Below are positions 43,964-52,599 of a DNA stretch of 64,000 bases, in pieces. The position numbers were made by a program, and so were the translations under genes. How positions within the stretch are numbered: the first letter of the stretch is position 1; every line of letters starts with the position of its first letter. Origin of the DNA: Fluviicola sp. XM-24bin1 (GTDB lineage: Bacteria; Bacteroidota; Bacteroidia; Flavobacteriales_D; Crocinitomicaceae); assembly GCA_003149635.1 (NCBI GenBank), contig QCWI01000003.1, positions 124,001 to 188,000 of the forward strand, written 5' to 3'. The notes beneath the pieces are model-generated. The model saw only the letters and a program-made list of their open reading frames with translations, did not search any database and was not told where the DNA came from.

Positions 43964-45347
43964 GTACCTCGACCTGATAGACCAAACCTTTGATTTTCCG
44001 CAACCGGAATTTCAACTGAATGACGGTGGTCTGAAGTTTCATGGAATTGACTTGAATAAGTTGGTTCAGAAGTACGGAACACCTTTAAAGTTCTCATTCC
44101 TTCCTGCTATTGGTGATAAGATCGATTTATGCAGAGATTGGTTCGCCAATGCGTTCGAGGAAAACAACTACGATGGGAACTACCATTACAGCTATTGTAC
44201 AAAGAGTTCGCATTTCGATTTCGTTCTGAAAGAATGCCTGAAAAGAAAGGTGAACATAGAAACCTCATCGGCTATCGATCTGGACATTATCATTTCACTA
44301 TTCAATAAAGGGCTGTTAGAGGATGATATTTATGTTCTGTGTAATGGCTACAAAACCGAAGAATACATTTCAAAAATGGCTCAGCTGATTGAGTTAGGAT
44401 TTAACCGGATCATTCCGATCATTGATAGCATTCACGAATTTGAAATGTTGGACGAAATGATCAATACCGAGTTGCAAATTGGAATTCGGATTGCATCCGA
44501 GGAAGATCCAAAATTCGAGTTCTATACTTCACGCCTCGGAATCGGATATAAAGACATTGTTCCATTCTATAACTGGAAAATAAAGGGACATAAGAAATTC
44601 AAAGTCACTCTACTTCACTTCTTTGTAAACACTGGTATTCGTGATAACGCTTATTACTGGAACGAGTTAAGAAAGTTCATCAATGTTTACACAGACCTGA
44701 TTAAAGCAGATGCTCCTATCAAGCATTTAGATATTGGTGGTGGTTTCCCAATCAAAAACTCATTAGCGTTCAACTTTGATTATCAATACATGATCACTGA
44801 GATTATTGCACAGATTAAATCTGGAGCGGTAAGCGTTGGTGCAGATCATCCGAACATATTTACAGAATTTGGATCGTTCACTGTTGCCGAATCGGGCGGT
44901 ACGATTTTCTCTATCCTCAACCAGAAAAAGCAGAACGATAAAGAACGTTGGAACATGATCGATGGTTCGTTCATGACCACGCTCCCTGATACCTGGGCGA
45001 TCAATAAGCGTTTTATCATGCTTCCAATCAACAGATGGAACGATAAATACGAGCGTGTTTTCTTAGGAGGAATGACCTGTGATAGCGATGATTACTATAA
45101 CTCCGAACAACATATTAACGCCATTTATTTACCTGAATTCAAACCAGAAAAGCCCCTGCACATTGGATTTTTCAATACTGGGGCTTATCAGGAATCTATT
45201 TCGGGGTATGGTGGCTTAAAACATTGCCTCATACCGGCACCGAAACATATCATTATTGATCGCGATGAAAATGGAGAACTGACTGATTCCGTTTATCGTC
45301 AGGAACAAACCAGTCAGGAAATGTTACAAATTCTAGGATACGCATGA
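43953..45347 (+). CDS. speA: Biosynthetic arginine decarboxylase (alanine-racemase fold)
   Basis: 464-residue PLP enzyme making agmatine from arginine. PLP-binding region YHYSYCTKSSHFDF with the likely Schiff-base Lys, the phosphate motif LDIGGGFP (about 250), and C-terminal GFFNTGAYQESISGYGG. It is the short Bacteroidetes type, not the 630-residue E. coli SpeA. I start at ATG 43953 (MKNKYLDLI). It overlaps its upstream neighbour by 11 nt and agmatinase by 4 nt (ATGA). Confidence 0.85.
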   Translation: MKNKYLDLIDQTFDFPQPEFQLNDGGLKFHGIDLNKLVQKYGTPLKFSFLPAIGDKIDLCRDWFANAFEENNYDGNYHYSYCTKSSHFDFVLKECLKRKVNIETSSAIDLDIIISLFNKGLLEDDIYVLCNGYKTEEYISKMAQLIELGFNRIIPIIDSIHEFEMLDEMINTELQIGIRIASEEDPKFEFYTSRLGIGYKDIVPFYNWKIKGHKKFKVTLLHFFVNTGIRDNAYYWNELRKFINVYTDLIKADAPIKHLDIGGGFPIKNSLAFNFDYQYMITEIIAQIKSGAVSVGADHPNIFTEFGSFTVAESGGTIFSILNQKKQNDKERWNMIDGSFMTTLPDTWAINKRFIMLPINRWNDKYERVFLGGMTCDSDDYYNSEQHINAIYLPEFKPEKPLHIGFFNTGAYQESISGYGGLKHCLIPAPKHIIIDRDENGELTDSVYRQEQTSQEMLQILGYA

Positions 45348-46189
45348 GAACATTTGCAGGAATACCAGAGGAATACGGACAATACGAAGATGCCAGCGTT
45401 GTCATAATCCCCGTTCCATACGATGGAACCAGTACGTATGGCAAAGGTGCTGACAAAGGACCGGAAGCGATTTTCGACGCGGCTGAGAATATGGAGTTGT
45501 ACGACATCGAAACGAATAACGAAGTCTACAAGAATGGAATTTTCATAGCACCTACTTTGTTCGGTCACACATCTCCTGAAACGATGGTAAAGGAAGTCGA
45601 TCACGAAGTTTCAAAGTACATCGAAACAGGAAAGTTTGTAACCCTACTTGGTGGAGAGCATTCAGTCAGTATAGGATCTATTAGAGCGTTTGCAAAGAAG
45701 TATAACGATCTCACTGTTCTTCAGTTGGATGCACATTCGGATCTTCGACCCGAATACGAAGGATCCAAGTGTAATCATGCTTGTGCCATGCATGAAGCTT
45801 CATATACTACCAATCTTGTTCAGGTGGGAATACGTAGTATGGATGCCAGTGAAGTTGAATTTTTAAGACCGGAAAACCTTTTTACTTCCTATGACATTCG
45901 CGCCAATGAATATTGGAAAGAAGATGTGATAAACGCACTCGGAGAGAATGTATACATCACGATTGACCTTGATGCTTTTGATCCATCCATAATGCCGTCA
46001 ACCGGAACACCAGAACCAGGAGGATTGCTGTGGAATGAAACGCTTGACCTTTTGAAAATGGTATTCAGAAATGCGAATGTTGTTGGATTCGACATTGTTG
46101 AATTAGCACCGATAGAAGGTAATCACGCTCCGGACTTCATGGCGGCTAAACTTTACTACAAATTACTTTCATACAAATACCATTTATAA
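45344..46189 (+). CDS. speB: Agmatinase
   Basis: Manganese ureohydrolase of 281 residues converting agmatine to putrescine and urea. The metal-binding motifs are GGEHSVSIG, LDAHSDLR and DLDAFDPSIMPSTGTPEPGG. Overlaps the decarboxylase by 4 nt and precedes the DHS-like gene by 2 bp. Confidence 0.93.
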   Translation: MRTFAGIPEEYGQYEDASVVIIPVPYDGTSTYGKGADKGPEAIFDAAENMELYDIETNNEVYKNGIFIAPTLFGHTSPETMVKEVDHEVSKYIETGKFVTLLGGEHSVSIGSIRAFAKKYNDLTVLQLDAHSDLRPEYEGSKCNHACAMHEASYTTNLVQVGIRSMDASEVEFLRPENLFTSYDIRANEYWKEDVINALGENVYITIDLDAFDPSIMPSTGTPEPGGLLWNETLDLLKMVFRNANVVGFDIVELAPIEGNHAPDFMAAKLYYKLLSYKYHL

Positions 46190-46191
46190 AC

Positions 46192-47160
46192 ATGGGAAAG
46201 GAAATCAGAGATTTTATTGAGAAACACTATTTGCATTTCAATGCAGCTTCTTTAGTCGATGCGGCTAAAGCTTATGAAACACATATCAACCAGGGAAAGA
46301 AAATGCTAATCTCACTTGCCGGGGCAATGAGCACTGCTGAACTCGGAATTTCACTGGCTGAAATGATTCGACAGGATAAAGTGCATATCATTTCATGTAC
46401 CGGAGCCAATCTGGAAGAGGACATAATGAATCTTGTGGCACATAACAGTTATAAAAGAGTGCCAAATTATCGTGATTTAACCCCTAAAGAGGAGTGGGCG
46501 CTGCTCGAAAAGGGGTTGAATCGCGTAACCGATACGTGCATACCTGAAGAAGAAGCATTCCGAAGATTGCAAAGCCACATATTCAACATCTGGAAAGAAG
46601 CTGAACGCGATGGAAAACGTTATTTCCCACATGAATTTATGTATCAGCTTTTATTGTCAGGCGTTTTGGAACAGTATTATGAAATTGATCCAACGAACTC
46701 ATGGATGCTGGAAGCGGCAAAAAAGAATCTCCCAATCGTTGTGCCTGGTTGGGAAGATTCTACCATGGGGAACATCTTTGCTTCGTACTGCCTGAAAGGT
46801 GAACTCGATCCATCCACCATGAAATCAGGAATTGAGTACATGATGTGGTTGGCGGATTATTACACTGAAACCGCTAGCGAAGTAGGAATTGGATTCTTTC
46901 AAATCGGTGGAGGAATCGCAGGAGATTTTCCTATTTGCGTAGTACCAATGTTGTATCAGGATATGGAACGTACGGACACTCCATTTTGGAGTTACTTCTG
47001 TCAGATTTCAGATTCAACAACAAGCTACGGTTCGTATTCCGGAGCCGTACCGAACGAAAAAATCACATGGGGTAAACTCGATATAGATACGCCAAAGTTC
47101 ATCATAGAATCCGATGCTACTATCGTCGCTCCATTGATCTTTCAATACTTACTCGAATAA
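46192..47160 (+). CDS. Deoxyhypusine-synthase-like enzyme
   Basis: 322 residues of the DHS family: LISLAGAMSTAELGISLAEMIR, CTGANLEEDIMNL, PGWEDSTMGNIFASY, and the catalytic Lys (about 295) in NEKITWGKL. Eukaryotic DHS transfers an aminobutyl group from spermidine to eIF5A, absent in bacteria, and bacterial relatives include homospermidine synthase. Being in an arginine-to-putrescine operon, it likely transfers the aminobutyl group to a small amine, but product and acceptor are unknown. Confidence 0.85.
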   Translation: MGKEIRDFIEKHYLHFNAASLVDAAKAYETHINQGKKMLISLAGAMSTAELGISLAEMIRQDKVHIISCTGANLEEDIMNLVAHNSYKRVPNYRDLTPKEEWALLEKGLNRVTDTCIPEEEAFRRLQSHIFNIWKEAERDGKRYFPHEFMYQLLLSGVLEQYYEIDPTNSWMLEAAKKNLPIVVPGWEDSTMGNIFASYCLKGELDPSTMKSGIEYMMWLADYYTETASEVGIGFFQIGGGIAGDFPICVVPMLYQDMERTDTPFWSYFCQISDSTTSYGSYSGAVPNEKITWGKLDIDTPKFIIESDATIVAPLIFQYLLE

Positions 47161-47175
47161 CCAAAATCAACGACT

Positions 47176-47595
47176 ATGAGTACATCTTTTCACTTAGCAT
47201 TTCCAATCAAAGATTTGGAAGAAACAAAGAAGTTTTATTGTGATGTTCTAGGTTGCACCATTGGGCGCAGTGCTTCCAACTGGATCGATCTTGACTTGTA
47301 CGGAAATCAAATCACCGCACATGTGAATCAAGAAGCCGTTTGTTCATTGCCTTATTACAGAAGCGATGCAAACCCGTTTCCGCTATATCATTTTGGTGTG
47401 GTACTACAATGGAACGATTGGCATCGGTTGATGTACCGATTACAAGAAGAAAAAGTCAAATTTCTCATTGAACCCAAAACAGTTTTTGAAGGAGAGATTG
47501 GCGAACAAAAAACATTCTTCCTAGAAGATCCCAACGGATATGCTATCGAGTTCAAGTCATTTCAGAACGAGGAGAATCTGTTCAAGTCAAATTGA
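47176..47595 (+). CDS. VOC-family (glyoxalase/dioxygenase-like) protein
   Basis: 139 residues with the beta-alpha-beta-beta-beta repeat of the vicinal oxygen chelate fold: HLAFPIKDLEETKKFYCDVLGC and FFLEDPNGYAIEFKSF. Possible metal ligands are His6 and the final Glu. Its place behind the DHS-like gene suggests a metabolic role in the same operon, but the substrate is unknown. Confidence 0.82.
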   Translation: MSTSFHLAFPIKDLEETKKFYCDVLGCTIGRSASNWIDLDLYGNQITAHVNQEAVCSLPYYRSDANPFPLYHFGVVLQWNDWHRLMYRLQEEKVKFLIEPKTVFEGEIGEQKTFFLEDPNGYAIEFKSFQNEENLFKSN

Positions 47596-47601
47596 TTATT
47601 T

Positions 47602-47703
47602 GTGGCAAAGAAGAAGAAAGACATAACAGCATGGTTGGGATTAGTAATTCTCCTGTTCGTTTTCATGTTCCTTCTCCTGGCACTTAGTCAGCTAACAAAC
47701 TAA
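47602..47703 (+). CDS. 33-residue single-helix membrane peptide
   Basis: GTG start at 47602: a basic head VAKKKKDITAW followed by a strongly hydrophobic helix (LGLVILLFVFMFLLLAL) and SQLTN. It is in frame with the VOC gene across a single TGA and ends 6 bp before the next gene. The positive-inside head with one helix is the form expected for a real small membrane protein; expression is not proven. Confidence 0.55.
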   Translation: MAKKKKDITAWLGLVILLFVFMFLLLALSQLTN

Positions 47704-47709
47704 TTCAAC

Positions 47710-47937
47710 ATGATTAAGGCAGAGCTCGAATACCTTGGATATGTGAATAACCACTATTGCTTCAAGAATGAAGAAGGAAGGGTTTTCAAATTTGCCCGTA
47801 TCCGAACGGATTTGATTTTTGAACATCAACTGTATAAAGATAAAACTAAAGGACAGTTGTTTACTGTACATTATTTCATTACAGCACATGAAGAGGTTGA
47901 CGTTCCTATTGTTTCTGACTTGGAGGTCTCTAGATAA
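47710..47937 (+). CDS. Small conserved-looking protein of unknown function
   Basis: 75 residues: MIKAELEYLGYVNNHYCF, then basic and aromatic beta-rich sequence (FARIRTDLIFEHQLYKD, FTVHYFITAHEEVDV). No domain recognised. It follows the small membrane peptide by 6 bp and closes the polyamine-linked gene run. The 134 bp after it hold no gene; a small GGCT-GGA-AGCC hairpin is the only structure I see. Confidence 0.6.
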   Translation: MIKAELEYLGYVNNHYCFKNEEGRVFKFARIRTDLIFEHQLYKDKTKGQLFTVHYFITAHEEVDVPIVSDLEVSR

Positions 47938-48071
47938 GATTCTATGAGTCCTATTTGTGTTTTTTAGGCTGGAAGCCGGTCATGACGGGGTATTTTAATT
48001 TCTGTATCGGGAAATAAGGTTCTAATCGCAACACCGAGATAAACTATACTGCAATAACCAACGAACTTTCG

Positions 48072-48857
48072 ATGAAATCCGTAATAAGGAATATGCGAAG
48101 CCTGACTATTCTATCATTAAGTGTCTTTATAATTTTTGGATGTAAGAAAGACAATCCTGCCGAGCCTCAAAACGGCTGCAATGAGTACGAAAAAACGAAC
48201 GAGAACTTTGAGTTTGTTGTGATTACGCCGGATTTAAATACTTCTATGTACGAGAAGTTGCTTCCGGGGGGATCGCACATTGATCGGGAAATAGATATTA
48301 ACTGCGACGGAGTTGCTGATTTTAAGATAAAAGCCATTTCAGATGTATTTTACGGTGATCCTCAAGTTCGTCGGGCAAGGGTTATATTTAAATGTTTAAG
48401 ACCAAATTTGTACGTTTTAACCCATCAGCACAATGATTCGGTATACATTTCAAACACATTGGACACTTTAGGTATGTCCATCTATTCGAATACGACGGTT
48501 TCTAGTAATTACCTTGCGGGATCAACGCTAGATCAAGTAAATTCTCGGACTTATGTTCAAGGTGTAAATTTGGGTGACACAGTATTTGCCAACTCTCCGG
48601 GTTGGCAGATTGGTGAATTTAAAATGATTGAACACTACAACGAACAGACATCAGGAGATCAAACTGACGGAAATGGATACACGATGTATTATGAATACCA
48701 ACGCGATGCGTACTATGGGACTATTCAAAATAATCAGTACATCGCCATAAAATATGTGAGTGGCTCCGTTGTCAAGCTAGGGTACATCGCTTTTAGCGCA
48801 ACGGCATATTCCGGTTTTGTAGGGTTTGGATATGACTTTATTCGTATGCACAGATAA
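48072..48857 (+). CDS. Lipoprotein of unknown function
   Basis: 261 residues with a type II signal peptide (lipobox IIFGC), then KKDNPAEPQ. REIDINCDGVADFKI resembles a calcium-binding DxNxDG loop of dockerin/FG-GAP proteins. The rest is beta-rich and matches no family I know. An outer-membrane lipoprotein location is likely. Confidence 0.75.
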   Translation: MKSVIRNMRSLTILSLSVFIIFGCKKDNPAEPQNGCNEYEKTNENFEFVVITPDLNTSMYEKLLPGGSHIDREIDINCDGVADFKIKAISDVFYGDPQVRRARVIFKCLRPNLYVLTHQHNDSVYISNTLDTLGMSIYSNTTVSSNYLAGSTLDQVNSRTYVQGVNLGDTVFANSPGWQIGEFKMIEHYNEQTSGDQTDGNGYTMYYEYQRDAYYGTIQNNQYIAIKYVSGSVVKLGYIAFSATAYSGFVGFGYDFIRMHR

Positions 48858-48891
48858 ATTAAGGCCACACATCTTTCTGAGAATAACCCAC

Positions 48892-48923
48892 AAAAAAAGC
48901 GGATGCTTTCACACCCGCTTTCT
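48892..48923 (-). terminator. Bidirectional-looking terminator
   Basis: AAAGCGGATG and CACCCGCTTT pair around CTTTCA. The longer T-run (seven) is on the minus strand, so it terminates the four-repeat gene. Confidence 0.8.
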
Positions 48924-48941
48924 TACCTTAAATTATAGATC

Positions 48942-50639
48942 TTATCGTGCAATCATAAATTTCGATTCGTGAATTCCTTCTTCGGATCGAATAACTACTA
49001 CGTAGAATCCATTTTCTAATGACGAAACATCAATTGCTTCGTTCAATTTCGCTGCTGCACTTGAAGTACTTAGTACTGTCTGCCCTAGCGCTCCAATGAT
49101 TTCAATCGATACGTTTGTCAATCCGTTTGCGTCAGCAGCAATCGTAATTTGATCTTGTGCTGGGTTCGGGTAGATGGATACGTTTCCGAATACATCCAAC
49201 TCACCAACATTCATCGTTGTATCAACACATGCGACACAAGAATCCCAGCAAACTACAGCGAACGTAGTGTCGCTTGTAATTACCGCAAATCGATTGGTAA
49301 ATCCACCGTTCGTTGCTGTACAAGACAATCCTGGAGTCAAGTTTTCCTGACCAGTCCAGTTATCGTAAGCGTATTTGAATTCGATAGTATCTGCTGTGAT
49401 TGGCAATGTAGCTTCCCAGATTCCGTCAGCGTTTGCATCTGTCATTGGGTTACAGTTACCACACCATCCGTTAAACGTTCCGTTTACCTCCGGAGTAGTG
49501 AATGTTCCACCGTATTGGTTCATATCTACTTGGAAAGTTACGTAGTTCGTATCTACTGGCGGTGGAGGTGTTGTTGAACACGCTACACAAGAATCCCAAC
49601 ATACTACCGGTAGTGTTGTATCCGCAGTGATGATTAGGAAACGGTTCGTGAATCCAGATGTTGTTTTAGTACAAGATGATCCTGGTGTCAAGTTCTCTTG
49701 TCCTGTCCATGCATCGTAAGCGTACTTGAATTCGATTGAATCTTGAGTGAAAGGAAGTGTTACATCCCAAATTCCATCTGCGTTTGCATCTGACATCGGG
49801 TTACATCCTCCACACCATCCGTTGAAATCACCGTTGATTTCTGGAGTAGTGAACGTACCACCGTACTGTGTCATGTCTACTTGGAAAGTAACGTAGTTCG
49901 TGTCAACTGTTGTTCCACAAGCCACACATTCTTCCCAACAAACAGCAGGTAAAATAGTATCTGCTTGAATGTCTAAGAAACGATTGGTAAATCCTCCGTT
50001 TGTCACAGTACAAGAAGATCCTGGTGTTAAATTCTCCTGACCTGTCCAGCTGTCGTGCGCGTATTTGTATTCAATACTTCCTGCAGGAAGGTTCACTGTA
50101 ATATCCCAGATACCGTCAGCGTTTGCATCCGACATCGCGTTACAGTTTCCACACCATCCGTTGAACGTTCCGTTTACTTCTGGAGTTGTGAAAGTACCAC
50201 CGTACTGGTTCATGTCCACTTGGAAAGTCACGTTGTAGTTCATCGGTGGAGTTCCACATGCAGCACATGATTCCCAACAAACAACGTCAAGAACCGTATC
50301 TGCAACAACGTTCAAAGAACGGTTAGTAAACCCTCCGTTTGTAACTGTACAAGGCTCACCACCGGCAAAGTTTTCTTGACCTGTCCATGCATCGTGAGCA
50401 AATTTGAATTCGTGGGTACCTGCTGGAATGTTTACCGTGACGTCCCAAATTCCATCTGCGTTCGCATCGGACATTGCATTACAGTTACCACACCAACCAT
50501 TAAAAGTACCATTCACTTCTGGTGTAGTAAACGTTCCCCCATATTGGTTCATATCCACTTGGAAAGTCACGTTGTACGATTGGGCAAAGCTTGCGGCTCC
50601 GGCCAAAACACCAACCATCATAAGTAGTAATTTCTTCAT
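48942..50639 (-). CDS. T9SS-exported protein with four CBM-like repeats
   Basis: 565 residues. Signal peptide (MKKLLLMMVGVLAGAASFAQ), then four nearly identical about-110-residue modules, each with VTFQVDMNQYGGTFTTPEV, GTFNGWCGNC, ANADGIWDVT and a CWESCAAC Cys cluster. The GxFNGW core is that of starch-binding/CBM48-like folds, so polysaccharide binding is plausible. The T9SS tail (SIYPNPAQDQITIAAD) closes it. I start at ATG 50639; the in-frame GTG/TTG codons further up give a non-signal leader. DNA repeats match at many positions. Confidence 0.88.
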   Translation of the reverse strand: MKKLLLMMVGVLAGAASFAQSYNVTFQVDMNQYGGTFTTPEVNGTFNGWCGNCNAMSDANADGIWDVTVNIPAGTHEFKFAHDAWTGQENFAGGEPCTVTNGGFTNRSLNVVADTVLDVVCWESCAACGTPPMNYNVTFQVDMNQYGGTFTTPEVNGTFNGWCGNCNAMSDANADGIWDITVNLPAGSIEYKYAHDSWTGQENLTPGSSCTVTNGGFTNRFLDIQADTILPAVCWEECVACGTTVDTNYVTFQVDMTQYGGTFTTPEINGDFNGWCGGCNPMSDANADGIWDVTLPFTQDSIEFKYAYDAWTGQENLTPGSSCTKTTSGFTNRFLIITADTTLPVVCWDSCVACSTTPPPPVDTNYVTFQVDMNQYGGTFTTPEVNGTFNGWCGNCNPMTDANADGIWEATLPITADTIEFKYAYDNWTGQENLTPGLSCTATNGGFTNRFAVITSDTTFAVVCWDSCVACVDTTMNVGELDVFGNVSIYPNPAQDQITIAADANGLTNVSIEIIGALGQTVLSTSSAAAKLNEAIDVSSLENGFYVVVIRSEEGIHESKFMIAR

Positions 50640-50758
50640 AATTTCATTCTTTAGTTCTATAAAAGTAATAGAAATTGTATACTTAACCATAAGTATTTGA
50701 AAAACAAATTTATTGAATGGCAGGATTTTACCCTTAAACTTGTTACTTAATTCGGCGT

Positions 50759-51472
50759 ATGAATTACGCAGATATGAAAGTGTTTCTTCCCTTAATTCTT
50801 CTCTTGCTTGTTGGTTGTGCCTCTCAAAATGATGAGGTTGAAAACCTACGGAAACGAGTAAATAACTTGGAAAAACGACTGAACGAGAAGCAAACGGATG
50901 TCAATAAGCAATGCATGATCAAGACATGCCACAGGGTTAAAGGGGATCAAAACGAATTGCTGCAACAAACCATGACCAGCAACCTTCCGAAAATGTTGTT
51001 GTTTCTGGGTTCTAATCTTGTAAATTACGATGACGTGACCGGAAAGCAGTTCCTTCAATGCGTTGCGGATGGAATGCAATCGGGAGATGTTTTATTACTC
51101 GGTTTAGACATCGTGAAAGATCCGAAGCGCATTTTGGATGCTTACAACGATGCGACGGGTATTACAAAGGCATTCAACATGAACCGAGAGTTGGACGCCA
51201 ATTTCGATATTGAAAAGTTTGATCACGCCCCTGTATATGAGAACAATCAGGCGGTAAGCTATATCGTTTCCAAAGAGGATCAAACGATTCATTTTGCCGC
51301 CACCGAGGAGTCAATTACTTTCCGAAAAGGAGAGAAAATTCTAACGGAAATCTCCAGAAAATATACCACAGAATCGTTGCGGAACTTGCTCCCTGATGAT
51401 GTTCAAATCGAACAAGAATTTCAAGACAGCAACAAAGACTTTTCCGATTATCTTTTACGGAAAATCAACTAA
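50759..51472 (+). CDS. Lipoprotein fused to the C-terminal half of an EgtD-like histidine methyltransferase
   Basis: 237 residues. ATG 50774 (MKVFLPLILLLLVGC) is the likely start of a type II signal peptide with lipobox Cys20 (numbered from 50759). Residues 24-50 are a coiled coil. From residue 78 the sequence follows the C-terminal half of EgtD: LLFLGSNLVNYDD, LLLGLDIVKDP, YNDATGITKAFN, FDIEKFDH, KGEKILTEISRKY, with the substrate-binding Glu197 and Ser199. The SAM-binding half is absent, and a SAM-free periplasm fits that. It cannot be a normal methyltransferase. The role is unknown. Confidence 0.8.
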   Translation: MNYADMKVFLPLILLLLVGCASQNDEVENLRKRVNNLEKRLNEKQTDVNKQCMIKTCHRVKGDQNELLQQTMTSNLPKMLLFLGSNLVNYDDVTGKQFLQCVADGMQSGDVLLLGLDIVKDPKRILDAYNDATGITKAFNMNRELDANFDIEKFDHAPVYENNQAVSYIVSKEDQTIHFAATEESITFRKGEKILTEISRKYTTESLRNLLPDDVQIEQEFQDSNKDFSDYLLRKIN

Positions 51473-51520
51473 GATCACCCGATATTTTTCTGAAATCCTT
51501 GTTCTTCGTATTTTAGGCGT

Positions 51521-52036
51521 ATGAAAAAACTAGGATTATTTATAGCAGCGATTGCATTGAGTTTGAGCGCAACGGCTCAGAACTCTTTGTACGAATTGTC
51601 CTTTACGGACATTGAGGGGAATGAAATCTCTATGGAGCAATTTAAAGGAAAAAAAATCTTATTTGTAAACACCGCTTCGGAATGTGGTTTTACACCGCAA
51701 TACGAGGAATTGCAGGCACTTCACGAAAAGTTCGGAGACAAAATTGCCATTATCGGCTTTCCATGCGATCAATTTGGTGGACAAGAGCCGGGATCGGAAG
51801 AGGAAATTCAGTCATTCTGTAAAAAGAATTACGGAGTAACGTTTTTGATGGCGTCTAAAATTGAAGTGAAAGGCGAAGGACAGCACGAAATTTACCAGTG
51901 GCTGACACAGCAAGCTGGAGATGTAAAAGTGAAATGGAACTTCGAGAAGTTTATCGTGGATGAAGAAGGGAACCTCGTTGAGCACTACCGTTCTATGACC
52001 AAACCAATGGATCAAAAAATTACAGACCTACTATGA
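51521..52036 (+). CDS. Exported glutathione/thioredoxin peroxidase
   Basis: 171 residues with a signal peptide (MKKLGLFIAAIALSLSATAQ) and a GPx domain: NTASECGFTPQYEELQ (catalytic Cys55), FPCDQFGGQEPG and KWNFEKF with the Trp and Asn of the active site. Non-selenium type, probably thioredoxin-linked and periplasmic. Overlaps the next gene by 4 nt (ATGA). Confidence 0.92.
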   Translation: MKKLGLFIAAIALSLSATAQNSLYELSFTDIEGNEISMEQFKGKKILFVNTASECGFTPQYEELQALHEKFGDKIAIIGFPCDQFGGQEPGSEEEIQSFCKKNYGVTFLMASKIEVKGEGQHEIYQWLTQQAGDVKVKWNFEKFIVDEEGNLVEHYRSMTKPMDQKITDLL

Positions 52037-52491
52037 GAATATTTGGATTATTAGTGATTGCGACTTCCTTGCTATTTCTGGCAGGATGTAAAAAGCACGA
52101 TGCAGAGGAGCAAGCAGCAATAGACGATCAATTGATACAGGATTACTTAATCGCTAACAATCTGGTTGCTGATAAGGATCCATCAGGTGTTTACGTGATC
52201 ATCGATCAACAAGGAGCGGGGCCAGAATGCAATTCCACTTCTGATGTTCGTGTTGCGTACACAGGATATTTCCTTGATGGAGAGATCTTCGATGGAAGCA
52301 ATTCGCAAGGAATCACTTTTAATCTGGGAGGTGTTATCGAAGGATGGCGCATCGGAATCCCATACTTCCGCGAGGGAGGATCAGGAAAACTGTTAATTCC
52401 ATCGGGTCTGGCTTACGGGCCAAACGGTCAAGGGTCGATTCCCGGAAATGCCGTACTCATCTTCGATATTGATCTTGTAGAAGTGCTCTAA
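52033..52491 (+). CDS. FKBP-type peptidyl-prolyl isomerase lipoprotein
   Basis: 152 residues; lipobox FLAGC at about 19, then an FKBP domain (VRVAYTGYFLDGEIFDGS, VIEGWRIGIPYFREGGSGKLLIPSGLAYG, IPGNAVLIFDIDLVEV). Folds exported proteins at the envelope. Co-transcribed with the peroxidase. Confidence 0.93.
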   Translation: MRIFGLLVIATSLLFLAGCKKHDAEEQAAIDDQLIQDYLIANNLVADKDPSGVYVIIDQQGAGPECNSTSDVRVAYTGYFLDGEIFDGSNSQGITFNLGGVIEGWRIGIPYFREGGSGKLLIPSGLAYGPNGQGSIPGNAVLIFDIDLVEVL

Positions 52492-52507
52492 AAGAAAACT
52501 TAAAGAC

Positions 52508-52554
52508 AAAAAAAACCGGCACATCGAGAACCTCAGTGACCGGGTTTTTTGTTT
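52508..52554. terminator. Terminator carrying a REP-like loop, copy d
   Basis: AAAAAA-CCGG-CAC and GTG-A-CCGG-GTTTTTT form the stem; the loop TCGAGAACCTC differs by one base from the REP-like loop. It ends the FKBP transcript and may also work in reverse. Confidence 0.75.
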
Positions 52555-52565
52555 AAAAATTTCTG

Positions 52566-52588
52566 AGCGCTGAGGCTCTCGAAGCGCT
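52566..52588. repeat. REP-like hairpin, copy e
   Basis: Stem AGCGCT/AGCGCT with loop GAGGCTCTCGA. It is in the opposite orientation to copy d, 12 nt away, just before the bacilliredoxin stop. Confidence 0.8.
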
Positions 52589-52599
52589 TCTACAAGAGT

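Noticed and set aside
47938-48071. GGCT-GGA-AGCC hairpin after the polyamine operon as a riboswitch or terminator
   Set aside because: The stem is only 4 bp with no T-run and no recognisable aptamer, so it is not called as a feature.
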